The notes: generated from the letters alone by a model not told the origin. A DNA stretch of 64,000 nucleotides from Rotaria sp. Silwood1 (GCA_905250075.1 CAJNOP010000333.1:53866-117865); one strand, 5' to 3'. Shown: positions 32,825 to 46,528, counted from the stretch's first letter. Numbers and translations are program-made.

Positions 32825-34911
32825 ATTTTAATCTATAACAAAAAAAAAGAATTTAGTCATCGTTCGAAAATCTTCTATCAATGATGAGTTCTCACATATG
32901 CACAAAGTTTCAGATGAAAAATAGATAATACGAATTTTCCGATAATCTGTATCAAAGAAGACGAAAAAAAACTCTCGATAGTTTCGTGCGACACTATCCA
33001 ATATCCTATAGACAGGACATTTGAAAAAAGTGTCTAGAGAGAATATTCTTACCATAATATCTTATGCAATACAATTTTTGTATCTATCTCTTCTATTATG
33101 ATTCTATATATGTATATAGATAAAAATGAACGATAGACAAACAATTTCATCATTCTATTGTCATGAAATATATAATCTCAAGAAAAATAGAATTGTTTCT
33201 ATTTGTAATAATATTCAAACCTTAAATATATCTTCAAATATACACATATTCTATTGTATATTATATCATTGAATAGAATGAATGAGTTTGTTCGTCGGTA
33301 TGAAAAGAAAGAAAGTAGCATGTTCATTCCAATTGATACTGTTGAATAGAAACATGTGTAGAACAACTGGAAAAGTGATATGACTATCAAAGATTATACC
33401 GCATTTGTTCACTAACGAACTTTCTAGCTTTTTATTCATCAGACACGCCTTTATTCTCAATAGAGATAGACATATATATGTGTTGTTTTTTCTATAAATG
33501 AAGAAGCTGTTCTGTTTCATTGTATAAACAAATGCAGAAGGTTAACCGTTTTTTTCTTTTCTTTTAGCAAAGTTAGAATTATTGAGAAATTTCTCTTGTT
33601 GAATATAGTTTTATATAAACTTCTTTTTCAGAATTATTATCTTATCTGATGAGTACAAATTACCAATTAGTAAAAGGACATATTCAATTGTATCCTATAT
33701 CTTCTAAATAATGATGAACATCTGTTTGACTAATATTCATCTAAATGAGTTAATATATATATATATATTTGTTTTCTCGAATTATGAGAAAACGAATGTC
33801 ATGTTAAAATAACAAACTATCTATCGATGTGAATATGTTGATGAATAAAGAAAAATTGAGTATTACTCTCATTTTTTTAAATGAGGAAGATAACCGTTAG
33901 ATCGAAGGAATTATTTATTTTTTTTTTCCATATCCAGATGCTTGATTATATTGATCAATTGATGGAAGAATCTTTAACGAAGTAATACAAATGATTTGAT
34001 AAGATCATTTGATAGATATTATATATCTTATAGAATAAAAATCTAATTATTTGAAAAATAATTCAAAATTAAATAATTGATATGATGAAATGTTTAAAAA
34101 TTATGATTATTTTTTCTGGAGTATTACTATTTTTATAATTGTACGTTATATTTATATCTCAAGGCAAATTGATTGACATGATAAATGAGGTTAATGGAAT
34201 GCACATGTTCACTTATAATATGAACAAAATCGACAATAAGCATATGTTTTCTTTTATAAAAAAAAGAATGCAGTTAAGCACTAACCACCCATTGGCAATG
34301 TAATATTACAAGTGTTTGTTCAAAAATAAATATAAACAATGGATTCACATTTAAAAAAATTGTTTTTTTTTCTAGAATAACAGATGTTAGTTGAAAAGAT
34401 AAAGAGATAATATTTCATTATTACAATTTGTCAGATCTGGAATCAAGTCGATAGATTCTAGTGAATATACGTTCAACAAAAAAAAAGGAAGATGAACGAT
34501 GGATTCCATAATATTCGATGATTGATGTTAATTAAGACATTCTACTTAACGAAATAAAGTCCATCCATCTTTTAAATAGTTAAAAATCAATCGAAGACAA
34601 AAAAACGATTTTTCTTTTATCAAGAGCCAACTGATATAATGCTTTAAAATGAAGCGAAATACTAGCATTGTAATTCCTGTTGTGACTCTCTTATATAGCT
34701 GTACTGAGTTCAGAGAGTCAAATGTAACACTACAAAACACTTTTTTGTCAAATATTATTTCTTATGAATAGACACTGTGAATATATCTTTATTAGTGATG
34801 AAAAAAACAAAATCAAAATATTTTGGCAATGATGCTAGATTTCTTTTTTTTTCTTATTTTTCATAATAATGAAAAAGAAAAAAAAAATTAAATTTATATT
34901 TTAGTCAATAT
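32825..34911. other. Intergenic between AOAH and the fibrinogen-domain gene
   Basis: About 2.1 kb of AT-rich DNA with an (AT)n microsatellite near 33752-33768. It must hold the promoter of the fibrinogen-domain gene and the 3' end of AOAH. No exon or RNA gene recognised. Confidence 0.45.
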
Positions 34912-36744
34912 TTAGTATCCACCTTGATCTTTAAAAACACGTTCAATATCTCCATTATGTGGATTAATTGGTGGTAACCATTGTGGTTTATTTTTTTGTA
35001 ACCATTTCCAAAGAACATCAGATACAGTTGCATGTCCATATTGATTTATATGAAAACCATCAACACTTTCAATTAATTGCCATGGTTCACCACCTTGAGC
35101 AATCCATTCTTGTATAACATCATCAAATGGAAAATCAAGATATTCAATATCATATTGAATAGATTTATAAGTATATGAAACATTTCTTATTGCTGCAGAT
35201 AATTCCATAGCTCGTTGTGTTGTTAAAAAACGAAGTGTAGCATTTGATGTCATCCATCCATTACATGGTGATATTTGTAAACAAGATAAATAATCATATA
35301 TTTGTGGATATGATATTGGTGGACCAACACGACCAAATGGATGAATACGATCATGTAATAAATCATATAACATACTACCATTAGCTAAACCAGTTGTTAA
35401 AACATGACTACCTTTTGGTAAAATTGTATCAAGATATGTAAGTGTTTTTAAAACATTTTCTTTCATTTCTTCAACTGTTGTCATATGATCAATAGTATCT
35501 GGATGACCATTACAAACATCATTACCAACTAATGAATAAATAACAAGAAGTGGTACATCATTTTTTGGATTACGTGCTAAAGATTTCATTATATCAAGCA
35601 TAGAACCACTACGAGCTCCATTAACAGCAATATTTTGATAATCACGATGATTACAATGATCAAGTTCAAATAAACGAGCATAAATTGAACGTGTTGGACC
35701 TATAAACATAAACGTATAAATATGTTAATAATACAAAACATTTTGTTTTTTTTAATACCTTCAATATTTGGCCAACTAAAATTAAAATGACCTGTAGTAC
35801 CTGATAATTGTGGCCAATCAAGTTCATTTTCAAGAATGAATGTTAAATGTTCAAATGCAGCTACGGATAATTGTTTAGCATCTAACCATTGTTCGGGAAG
35901 ATGAAAATGAGCCGATATTGAATCACCTAATACTGCTATACCCAAACGTTGTGTATTATTACAAAATTCTTCTTCATATGGTCTTCCACTTGCTGAATTC
36001 ATACCATAGATACCATTACAATTATGATCTATAACACTATCACCATCAACAACATGAGCACCTGGATGTATTGTTGATGAAAAATCATTACAATCTCTTC
36101 CTCGCCATGAACTACCACGAAGTGTTGCTTCTATACCAAATTTATCTTGATCAAAATCAACTGCTGGCATATGATTATTGAATATATTTTCTAGAATTTT
36201 ACAAATTTCTCTAATACCAGGAACTTGACATATTTTTGGATCTTTTAATTGTGAAATAATTAATGGATGTCGTTGACGAAGATTTAAAGCATTTAATGCA
36301 TCTGATATTGAAGTTTTGGATGGATAAAGACGACATTTTGGTTGATCAGGATCATCTGTACAAAATTTTAATGAATGACAAATAACATCAGGATTATCGC
36401 CTTTAATAAAACCATCAATTATATATGGACCTAGAATAATATATCATATATATGTATAAATCCAATGTAAATAATATCGACTAACCTAAAAAATCAATTG
36501 CAGCTTTACAATACAATTTATATTCCGATGGTAAAAATGAGCAAAGTCGTTCAAGTGATTGAGCAGCACTTTCATTATAAACAATTGTAAGATGATCAAC
36601 AATACCTAAAAGAACTGAACAAGTTGCACAATCTACACCACCATTAACACCATTTTTTAAATTAGTAATAGTGAAACGACCATCTACTAATGGTATACAG
36701 ACAACAAGTAATAAACTAATCCAGCTGATAACTGTTTTCATCAT
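34912..36744 (-). CDS. AOAH: Acyloxyacyl hydrolase
   Basis: Three minus-strand exons, 36744-36486, 36430-35759 and 35699-34912, encode 572 aa (human is 575). A signal peptide (MMKTVISWISLLLVVCIPL) precedes a saposin-B domain with its Cys pattern (CATCSVLLG, LERLCSF, CHSLKFC). A calcium-rich segment follows (DFDQDKFG, WRGRDCND, NCNGIYG), then the GDSL-type hydrolase domain. The nucleophile is GDSISAHFH, Ser about 257. Further motifs are ELDWPQLSG, HCNHRDYQN, GNDVC, a CLQISPCNGWM segment and the terminal EWIAQGGEPWQLIE with the catalytic His in DGFHIN. AOAH removes secondary acyl chains from bacterial lipopolysaccharide, inactivating it. The start is chosen to open the signal peptide; the frame extends upstream into less plausible sequence. 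All catalytic elements are present, so it should be active. Confidence 0.97.
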
Positions 36745-37047
36745 TGTTCGTATTCTTCTCGACTGAAAATAATCCTGTGAATTGCACACAATTATACACA
36801 CCTTGAAAGAAATATTGATTGCTGAGAAATAAAACATATGGATTTTTTATTTCGTACTTTTGTTTTTTTTTTTTTTACAATAAAATATATATGGAATAGT
36901 GACCAACTTATTTAGGCTTACATGGAATAGATTATTATTATTATCAACAGAAAATTTGAAATATAAATTAGATTTTTAGAATTTTTGTTTTTTTTTTCGC
37001 ACTTTTAAATAATAAGCAAAACAAAAAAAGAAAACTAAAATTCAGTT

Positions 37048-37545
37048 ACGAATAATTGTTTAGCATCTAACCATTGTTCGGGACGATGAAAATGAGCTGA
37101 TATTGAATCCCCTAATACTGCTATACCTATACATTGTGTTTCATTACAAAATTCTTCTTCATATGATCTTCCACTTGCTGAATTCATACCATAGATACCA
37201 TTACAATTATGACCTATAATACTATCATCATCAACAACTCGAGCATCAGGATGTATTGTTGATGAAAAATTATTACAATCTTTTCCTCCTCATGAACTAT
37301 CACGAAGTGTTACTTCTATTCATTCTTAAATTAGTTGGTAATGTATTACAAAGTCGTTCAAGAGAATTTACAATACTTTCATTATAAACAATAGATAATT
37401 TTTCAACAAGATCTACAATAATAGTATAACTAGCACAATCTGAACCACTATCAATACCTTTAATATTTAGTACATTAGTAATTGATAATAAAATAGCAAA
37501 TATCAATAAAATTCATTCAAAACTTATTTTAGTCATTCTTACAGT
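37048..37545 (-). pseudogene. Partial, rearranged AOAH copy
   Basis: The minus strand first reads a degraded signal peptide and saposin start (SDCASYTIIVDLVEKLSIVY, NESIVNSLERLCN). It then passes, without the intron or the second half of the saposin domain, into sequence matching the calcium segment and catalytic region of the second AOAH exon, ending near the LDAKQL part after GDS. A stop in the signal-peptide region, further disruptions at the junction, and no hydrolase remainder show it is broken. It lies about 300 bp upstream of the intact gene in the same orientation, so it arose by local tandem duplication. Confidence 0.88.
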
Positions 37546-37896
37546 TCTATTCTAACATATTTTCTTTAACTGAAAATTTCACATATGTATATTTTATAGA
37601 TGAATGAGAGTACGAACATATGGATCGTTTTTTTCTTGTAATAATTTGTCCTTATTGATTTAATAAAAACAAAATCAATATCATCTTCCACCAAAAAAAA
37701 ATCAAGTAGATCAATTGGGAAATGTCATTTTAAGAAAATAGCTACAATTTTCTTTTTTTTTAAACATAAATAAATCTTGAGAATTAACAAAAGGAATCTC
37801 TTCGATCAAGGACAACACTTTTTTTTTTAATATCTCAGATCAATGATCTATTTATTCACCATTTATATATTTAATAATAAGAAATTTTTATTCTTA
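37546..37896. other. Intergenic between AOAH copy and USP30
   Basis: AT-rich, T/A homopolymer-rich spacer. Nothing recognised. Confidence 0.4.
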
Positions 37897-39291
37897 TTAT
37901 TTTTTTATTCTTTCATAAAACAAAATATATGCCATTGAAGTAAATACTTCAAGTTCAGTACATTCTCGTATATGATCATCCGATATTGAAAACCATTGAT
38001 TACTATTTATTCGTCGTCTATAAACAATAAAATGTCCAGCTTCACTAATACCACCTAAATGTACAAGTACAGAATTAAGTTTATAAATAGCTGTTAATGG
38101 TTTTTTAATTATTTGAGTTGGATGTATATTAGTAGGTAATAGACGTGATAATGATATAAATGCATTCATATCAAGTATATCAGGAAATGATATATGACAA
38201 GTATTTTTCATAGGTAAACCTTCATTTGTCCATGTTGTACGAATAATATGTAAACAAAGAATTTCTGGTAACTAGAAAAAAAAAATAAAATTATTAAAGA
38301 AAAAGATTTTTTTTTATTGATTCAAATTAATAATTACTCGAGAAAAAGTTGTTATTTTTCTATGTAATAAATTTTTATTTGATTTACATTTATTACATAT
38401 TAAATTACTAATCATTTCAGTTTTAAGATAATTACCAATTAATTCTTGTAATGTAAAATTTCGTTGTTGTCGTATTAATAATAACTTTAACAAAAAAAAA
38501 AAAATATAAAAATTTACATAGAAAATTCTATTCCTACATTTGATACATGACGTTCAGGAATCATTAATGATAATGTTTCAAAAAGAGAAACACTTATAGG
38601 ATTCTATAAAAAAATAAATTAAGAAATAAAATCTAATTTCGAAAAAAAATTATCTTTACTTTATGTTTACATTCTGTACATTGTAATTGTGTTGCTTGTA
38701 AACCTTGAAATGGATGTGGATTTATTAATGGACTTTCATTTATCATTATTATTTTTGATATATCTTGTTCATTTGTATCAAGACATGAAGCAAAACCTAA
38801 TTGTTTTGTTTCTAATCTATTTATAGTTGTTAATGAATTAATAAGTGATATTAAAAATTCATGACTATCTTGTTGTTCAAATGGAGTTAACCATTTTGGT
38901 TGTTGCATATAATCAATTAATGTTGCAACATTTGATTCTTGGGAATTTGTAATTAATGTTTGATTATTTATAGATTTAATAAGATTAAGAAGAATATTTG
39001 TTAATTTATTATTTTCAATATGTTTTTCAAGCCATTGTATAAATATTAATGATGATGCTAAACATTGTACAATAGCATTAGCAAAACAATTATTTCCATA
39101 ATTAATTAATCCACCGGGATAACCTAATGAAATAAAATTTAGAAAAATTTTATTGAATTATATATATCGAACAAACCACGTTTTCTTCTATCTTGTGGTT
39201 CAGGTCCAAATAAAACATAAACACCAATAGCTGTTAAAATACTAACACTAATTACAATAGGTGATGATAATGAAATAGGTAATGTTAACAT
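37897..39291 (-). CDS. USP30: USP30-like mitochondrial ubiquitin hydrolase
   Basis: Five minus-strand exons, 39291-39177, 39123-38660, 38603-38538, 38484-38338 and 38271-37897, encode 388 aa. An N-terminal membrane span (PIVISVSILTAIGVYVLFG) and a basic stretch (DRRKR) resemble the outer-mitochondrial anchor of USP30. The catalytic Cys is in NYGNNCFANA (Cys51), followed by FEQQDSHEF. Zinc-finger pairs are CTEC and CNKC. The His box is EAGHFIVYRRR, followed by NQWFSISDD; human USP30 uses a Ser at this SDD place in an unusual Cys-His-Ser triad, and that Ser is kept. The end AYILFYERI is typical. USP30 removes ubiquitin from mitochondrial proteins and restrains Parkin-driven mitophagy. The protein is shorter than human (517 aa), mainly lacking an insert before the His box. 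Confidence 0.87.
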
Positions 39292-41190
39292 TATTTTAAT
39301 TTTTTATTGAGAATTTAACTCAATGGAATAGATGATGATTGCATTCGAATAATTATTTATGATTCAGTTTATATTCAAGAATACCTATAATAATTATTAA
39401 CTACAGATGTCAGTCTTAACAATAGTAAACAAGAGAATTCTAGAATATTTAACAGATTATAATCTATAGATTTTAGTGTATTAATAAAAAATTTTAAATT
39501 AATCTATTATTCTGTTCAAATTTTAATTTATGATACAATTATAGCATGTCCGTTTTCATCTTTTAAGTAAAGATTTAATCACTTGTTTTTTTTGTTGTTG
39601 ATGCATATCGGAAATTATCAATAACAAAACGACAACAAAAAAAAACACTATTATTAAATATATCATTAGCAATAGCATTAAAAATTGCTTGAAATATTCT
39701 ATCTATCAGCTTGTCCAAGCATAACGCTGTGACACTTTTAACACGGGTTTGTCGGGTTATCTCAAAAACTATGATGGTTAGAAAGTTCATTCAAATGCTG
39801 TTCGACGCATCTCGTCGTGCTCGTATTGATGCTATAAAAATGACTTTTTTGGTTGAAGTCTTCAGCTCACAGAAAGAGTTTATGGTTGCGTAACTCTGTG
39901 ACAAAAAAAAGGACTCTGAATTTTTAGAGTTCTCGTTAAAGTTTCAATTTCTTGTGAAAGACAACTTTCAGCTTAAATAATTCTCGAGTCAATGTTGTAG
40001 AATGTGAAACGAGCTTTTCAACGGTAAAAAAAAGATTTTCCTCCAGCAATTTGTTTTCGCGTAAAAAGTCAGAAAGAAAAATGTAACGCTGTGGCACATT
40101 GGATAGAGGAACTTCGGTTCTATAAGACAAGATATAATTCAAATGTTTATCTTCACACATCCTAATATTAAGCAAATCAAATTGTATATTTATTCCTTCG
40201 AAAAATATGGATTTCGCTTAATTTTTTGCAGTAAATATTTCTTATTATTTATCGAAATTTCATCAAAGTAAGGGATCATTTTTGTACATTCTTTCGATGT
40301 CTTATACAAAAAAAAAACGGTTTCATTTTAAAATGATTTCATCTTGTACAATATTGCAGAAAAAGAGGCGTCGCCATATCTCTTCTATCGACTAGTGAAA
40401 ACCGCAACTCTTCAGACCTTTCGGTTCTTGAGTTATTACAAAACTAGTAAAGTGCATTACATTTTAAAACGAACAATAGCTCATTGAGAATTTGAAATTT
40501 CAAAAGAATATAATTAAATTATTTTCTAGTTAGTTAATTTTGATAATTACAATGTTCCTATTTTCTTTTATTTGTAAAAACATGTCAAAATGTATCATTC
40601 AAGAAAATCTCCTGTTTTTTTTTTCTAATTCATACTTTTCATCCAGAAAAAAACATAAAAACACATGTTAAGCATCTTGAGACACTCAAATTGAGATGCT
40701 TTTTATTTTTATATAATAAAAGTAAGCTTAAATACATAAAAAAAAAAAATTAGACTTTGTCATGCAATGCATCTTCATATGCTCTTTCAAAAAAAAAACA
40801 TCATTGGCTACAATAAAGCTTCTTCGAATAATTATGAAATGTTTTGTTAAAGGAAGGAGAAAAAAAAAACATTTGAGTCATCAACCGTAATAAAAAAAGA
40901 AAAAGGTTAGTGTACTTAAAATGTGCATTTTTGTTATTTTGTCTTTCTACAAATAAACAAAACACGATTCATATGTTGGCAAAGTTCCATAAAACGAATT
41001 CAAAAAAAAAAATATGTTAAAACTCAACAATCATTTCATAAATATAGATCTCAATTAGATTATGACTATATGAAAATTTCTTTCATCTACACGATATTCA
41101 ATTTTCTAAAAATCTATATTTTATATTAAAGTACAATATATGTATGATGTTCGAAATTGCAGAAATTTTTCATACAAAGAATTTCAACTA
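39292..41190. other. Intergenic between USP30 and the receptor array
   Basis: No exon recognised. Short words of the TAACGCTGTG(A/G)CAC type recur at about 39720 and 40083 and GTAACTCTGTGAC at 39890, hinting at a decayed repeat. Confidence 0.4.
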
Positions 41191-41199
41191 ACCAGGAAA

Positions 41200-41368
41200 T
41201 CGCCAGTGGGAGGGGGGGGGGGCAAAACCACATTTTTCGAGACGGTGTCCCATTGTTTTCAAAGACTCTCTGTACATTTATTTAGTACTTTTTCTTATCG
41301 GTGGGGGGCAAAAACTTCAGGTGGGAGAGCGCCGCTCCCTCTGCCCCCCCCCCCTTTGGATACGCTAC
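41200..41368. repeat. Repeat fragment with long G and C runs
   Basis: A G-run of 12 or more at 41209-41221, a second G-run at about 41302-41308 and a C-run of 12 or more at 41345-41356, followed by CTTTGGATACGCTACTAG. Such G/C runs with a TTTGGAT-CGC-ACTAG tail are seen at the ends of many dispersed repeats in invertebrates. It ends directly where the first receptor unit begins. Confidence 0.5.
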
Positions 41369-42210
41369 TAGTCTAATGCTTTACATAATAGGCCATATGA
41401 TACTAAATTTGATCGATTTCCTACCATCATCTTTTCACCTACATGTTATATAATCATTTGTTTTTATTTTTATCATATTATTATGCAAATGTTTAATATC
41501 GATTAGAAAATATAATCGTTCTAATTTCTGTATACATGAAATTTTTTGTTTTAATAATGTTATTGATAATCATCTATTAGGCTTCTCAGTTTCTTTTTTT
41601 TTGGATGAGTCATCGATTTACGTTTCTATAAAAAATAACAAACATGACTACATGTTTTTCCCTCGAGAAAGAAAATTGTTTATGCAAAGGGCAGATTATG
41701 TGAAGAGAAAAAAAATCATGTCTTTCTTTTTCTTTTTTTCTACTCTCATATAGGATTCTATTTAAATTTATTAATTGACAAAGCCTAAAGAAAGAACAAA
41801 AAAAAAGTACGACGAGTTTTCTATTCTGTCTAGTAGTCATATAGGAATATAACCAAACAAAACAAAATTGATTTCTGCGTAAGTTCAAATATTTTAGTTT
41901 CTTTATTTAAAATAGAATTATTTTTTATTTTTGGAAGAAAACTTTCAAATGTAACTAAACAGAAAACATCTATTTGTTCGTTGTTGTTTGAATAAAATCA
42001 TCAAAAATTGTAAAATCAAAGAAACAAAAAAAAAACGAGAGAAAGAGAATTGTTTACATAGCAAATGTAACAATAAAAAAAATCTGTTAAAGGGTTCGAA
42101 TATAGAACGAAATAGTATAAAAATTTTTCTCAAGAAATTCTATTAATATGAAATATTATAGATATTGAACATAACGACCGATAATATCAAATAATCAATA
42201 TTGGAATAAT

Positions 42211-44133
42211 ATGTCGTCATTTGATTTTGATGATTTATTATCGTTATCCGATGATGTTAATCTTCAAAATGAATCTAAACAATGTTCTATGTTGTATGAT
42301 AATGTATTCGATGAAGTAACATCTTCATCGTTTGAAGTAAATCATTTAAATCTATATTTATTATTTATATATATATATGATTATTTATGATTTTCATTAG
42401 ACTGATCAATATCAATTATCAACATTATCAGACAATAGTAGTTCAACACGTGAATGTCAACTTTCATATTTAGAATGTCGTGTATGTGGTGCTCCAGCTC
42501 ATGGATATAACTTTGATCAAATTACTTGTGAACCATGCAAAGCATTTTTTCGTCGAAATGCATTCCGAGATATGGTAATAAATATTAAATAATTAAAACA
42601 AAACTAACAAAGTTTTAAAGATATGAGAAAATATAGTTAAGAAACAAGAACAGATGAGACTAGAGAAAAGACTCGTACTTATAGTTTGTTGTTTTCAAGT
42701 TCTAATCGTTTTAATAAAATTTTCATTTTAGACAAGTTATCTTCTACAAGATAAAATGACATAGATTTGATCCAAGATGTAGCTCATGCATAGTTTTTAG
42801 TATCATTCGATTACTCTGAAAGTTTCACTTTTAAAAGTACAATTTCTTCTCTTCTAATAAACATAAGATATACTCGTCGGACAATATCTCACTGAAAGGA
42901 TAAAGTATATAGATAAATCTCTCTGAACTTCTACTAGTTGATGTTCCCGAGTCTTAAATATCCCTGAATTTATTGCCAATATTATTTCTTGAGCGATCTA
43001 AGATCGTAATTTATCAACTATTCATTGAATTACAAGTAAATAATAATTTTCTTTTTTTTAGTCTCAATTAAAATGTCAATTTTCTGGTTCTTGTATTATT
43101 AATAGTTATACACGTCGACAATGTACATATTGTCGATTAAAAAAATGTTTTGATATTAAAATGTGTAAAGAATTAATTCTTACTGAAGAAGAAAAACAAT
43201 CAAGACATTTAATAAGATTAGCAAAAGAACAATTAAAAAAATTTGTTCTATCAAATGATCAACAATCTCTTATTACTCTATCAAAAGGTTTACGAAAAAA
43301 AAAAAAACATTTAATAATAAAATCAACTAATCAAGAACATATTACTAATTCGGTAAATATAAAATAATTAAAATAATAATATGTTTTTATTTTTCGTTTT
43401 TTTTTAGATTTATAAAATGTATCATTTTAATTTTAATTCTATTCTATATGATGAAGATCGAATATTATTGAATAATATCAATAATGCTTATCAATTAACA
43501 ATAGATAAATATGATTATTCCTATGTTAATAAATATACATCATTAACATCTCTTATACAATTTATGAATGATGAAAATGTTATGTACGAATCATTAATTA
43601 ATTTTTTTAAACATATACCTGAATTTAAACAATTAGATATAGATGATCAAATTATATTGATCAAAACTAATTTACTTATTATTATACATTTACATCATGT
43701 GATAGTATATAATTTTCAAGATTGTACAAATCTTGGTAAGTGTATGTCAAAATGGATAAATGAAGATTTTCATTATCAAATGGTACAAATACGTCGATAT
43801 TTCTATCGTTTTATGAATTATCCATTATTATTAGAACTTGCATTACTTGTTTTTATGTTTAGTATTAATTTATCTGCATTATCTGATATAAATCAATCAT
43901 ATGAATATAAAAATAAAAAAATATTATTTCATTTTCAAAATTATTATACAAATATTTTATGGCGTTATTTAAATTATTTATTTGATGAAAAACAAGCTAT
44001 TGAATCAATGCAAATAATAGTGATGCAAATTTTACGTTATCAATTATTAATGATTACAATGAAAAATTCTATACAACAAAATCCTGATTGTAATAAGTTT
44101 CATGTATTAATGCAGTCTGTATTTGAACTTTAG
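42211..44133 (+). CDS. Nuclear receptor 1 of tandem array (HR96/NR1-like)
   Basis: Four exons, 42211-42336, 42401-42574, 43062-43352 and 43408-44133, encode 438 aa. The N-terminus is acidic (MSSFDFDDLLSLSDD). The DNA-binding domain has both C4 fingers: Cys 68, 71, 85, 88 and 105, 111, 121, 124, with P-box CEPCKAFF and an RRNAF helix. Finger 2 (CTYCRLKKCFDI) resembles HR96/VDR-type NR1 receptors. A basic hinge leads to a ligand-binding domain with the helix 3-5 signature ([21 protein letters not shown]). It ends LMQSVFEL, where the AF-2 glutamate position appears to be Ser. It should be a ligand-regulated transcription factor; ligand and target unknown. An intron separates the two fingers (487 bp). 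The start is the first ATG in frame; paralogues have a few more N-terminal residues. Confidence 0.93.
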
Positions 44134-46528
44134 ATATATCGAAGTACAATATTTGTTAAAATGAAATTTAATTCATCAAGAATATAATTATCTAGAAATT
44201 ACATAAGCATATATATATATATATCTGTACAATTAGTTTTATAATTGTTTAATTATAGATATTGTTTGTGTTTTGTTTTTTTTTTTCATTATAAATATTA
44301 TAAAAGATTTTCAATAGTTTTTATGTCTTCATTTTGTTTTTAAATAATAGTTGAAAAATTTTTTCAATTGAAACATGAATAAAAATAGACGAGGTTGCTC
44401 GGTAGAAAAAAACGTAATCAGTTTTTTTTTCCAGCTATTTCAGAGCTCTATCTTCCTCTTTAGCATTGAAAGGACTATTATCACGACTAACTCCGTTGAT
44501 ATGAGATACTCTTCGCAGCTCACAATATTAATTTACTACAAATAAAAAGTCGACATTACTTAAGGGTGTACGATATTAGTCTAGATACTTAGAAATGAGA
44601 CACCGAAATACAACCCACAGGAACACTGGCAGTGGTGTTCATTAGAACATTGAGATACCAACTCTATCAAAATATGTTCTTTTTAGAGTGTCGTGTTCTC
44701 ATGCTTCGATGAATACTGATGGTAGTGCATACTATTCTTCGTCAGTTTTTAATGCGAAAATGTTTGCACTGTAACGAAACCTGTACTTTGTATCGCGATG
44801 GTGTAGAGAATGCGAAGTCGCTAGAAACACGTTCAGACTTGATCGATGTCTTCATATGATATAAACATCTTGAATCTTCAATATGAGTTTTCGTTCATCT
44901 TCAGTAAGTTCAACAATATAGTAATTTCGACCTTTCATCTTTTACCCGTGTTAACTAAAAACAGTGAGCTAGTTTCCAACCAGCTAGGCCACTAGTTTTT
45001 ATTGGCATTAGTAATAATAATCGATTCTAGAAGATCTCGCTTATCATTTTTGTGTAACTTCGAGTTTTCCTTTTTTTTCTTGTTCTTTCAAGATGTATAC
45101 ATTCAATGCTATAATTTTCAATCTCAAGGATTTAGAAAATGATATGTCAGAAAATACTAATGTAAACATGAGGATGAAATTTCATGATCGAATTTATACT
45201 ATTTATTGAACAAGTTTCAATACGATGTTTCATTTTTCTACGAAAAAGAAACTCTTTGCAGATTTAGCATTTTTTTTTTTCAAACTTCAAAATAATTAAA
45301 ACGGTGATAGCATAGAAAATCTTTAAAATTTCATTTCACAACAATTGATTTTGTTTATTAATTTTTTTTTGGCTAATAAAATATCCATATTCATTCAAGC
45401 GATGATACATGAATGATAAAGTCAAATTTTCATATTTCTATGATATAATCGTACAGTAAACTATAAAAAAAATATTTCCTGTCATACTCTCAAAATGAAT
45501 GTCGACAAAGATCTTTCCCAATCCCATAAGAAAAATCTATTAATAAGTTCTTCATACCTCAAAAGGTTTCTTTACCAAATAGAAGTCAAAAGGTTGATAG
45601 CTTATTGTTTTTCAGTTTCAATGTAGGCTATTATACGTATATTAAGCATGAATAATGAAATATCGATCGTGTATAGCGCTTTACATAATATCATGTGATA
45701 TTATTTTTAATCGATTTCAACCATCATTTTCGTGTCCGTTTAGTGCACAAAAATTATATTATTATCTCGTACTTTATTGATGATTTCTCATATCATTATG
45801 CGAATATTGAAAATCGATTTGAAGATATAAAACGTCGTAATTTACTATGGATCACATGTTTCTATTAGGATACTCATAATCGTTTTGTCGTGCTTATCAT
45901 TGTTTGCTTTCTTTCTTGTTTTTCTTCTGCTTTAATGATTTATTTATTCATATTTATATCAAAACAATAAACAAATTTGTACTTATTTTTTCAAGGACAA
46001 GGGTTTTATGTAGAGCACAGAATATATAAAGATAAAAACATGCATTTCAGAATATATAAAGACAAAAAAAAATATGCATTTGTCTCCACAAAAGATTCTA
46101 GTAAAACGATGTTCATAGACAGAGTCTAATATAAAAAGCATGATGAATGTTGTTTCTTCTCTAATAGGTACATTAACAATATAACTCAATGAAATAAACC
46201 GAACGTTGAGATTAATTCGTAAGTTCGAACACTTTAGTTTGTCTTTTTTTTTGCTTATTTTATTTTTGAAATAGGATTTCTTCAACTTGTTATATGTTTC
46301 GAAAAAAAAGAAAACAAAATTCCAAAGACATCAATTTTTTTTCGTTGTTTGAATAAGATTACATCACGGAAAAAAAAATATGTTTACATAAGAAATGTAA
46401 CAATATCAAAATCGATTTGGAGAATGTAAATACAGAACGAAATAGCACAATCATTATTCTCAAGAGTTATATTTATATGAAAAAAAATATTTTTTTTTGA
46501 ATATTATAGATATTAACAATAACAGTCT
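44134..46528. other. Spacer between receptors 1 and 2
   Basis: No gene. The 3' flank at about 44440-44960 is conserved with 48930-49430 and 62930-63370. From about 45672 the upstream block of unit 2 begins. Confidence 0.55.
44580..44735. repeat. Conserved imperfect palindrome in receptor 3' flank (unit 1)
   Basis: CACTGGCAGTGGTGTTCATT from 44624 is an imperfect reverse complement of the segment ending at about 44728. ACTCTA..TAGAGT lies at the centre. The same arrangement occurs at about 49080-49225 (unit 2) and 63025-63180 (unit 4). Confidence 0.45.

Larger units (their letters stand above)
41370..45660. repeat. Receptor tandem unit 1
   Basis: Unit start marked by TCTAATGCTTTACATAATA, found in related form at about 45672, 50545 and 59768. 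Each unit holds about 850 bp of upstream DNA, one four-exon nuclear receptor gene and a conserved 3' flank. Confidence 0.7.
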
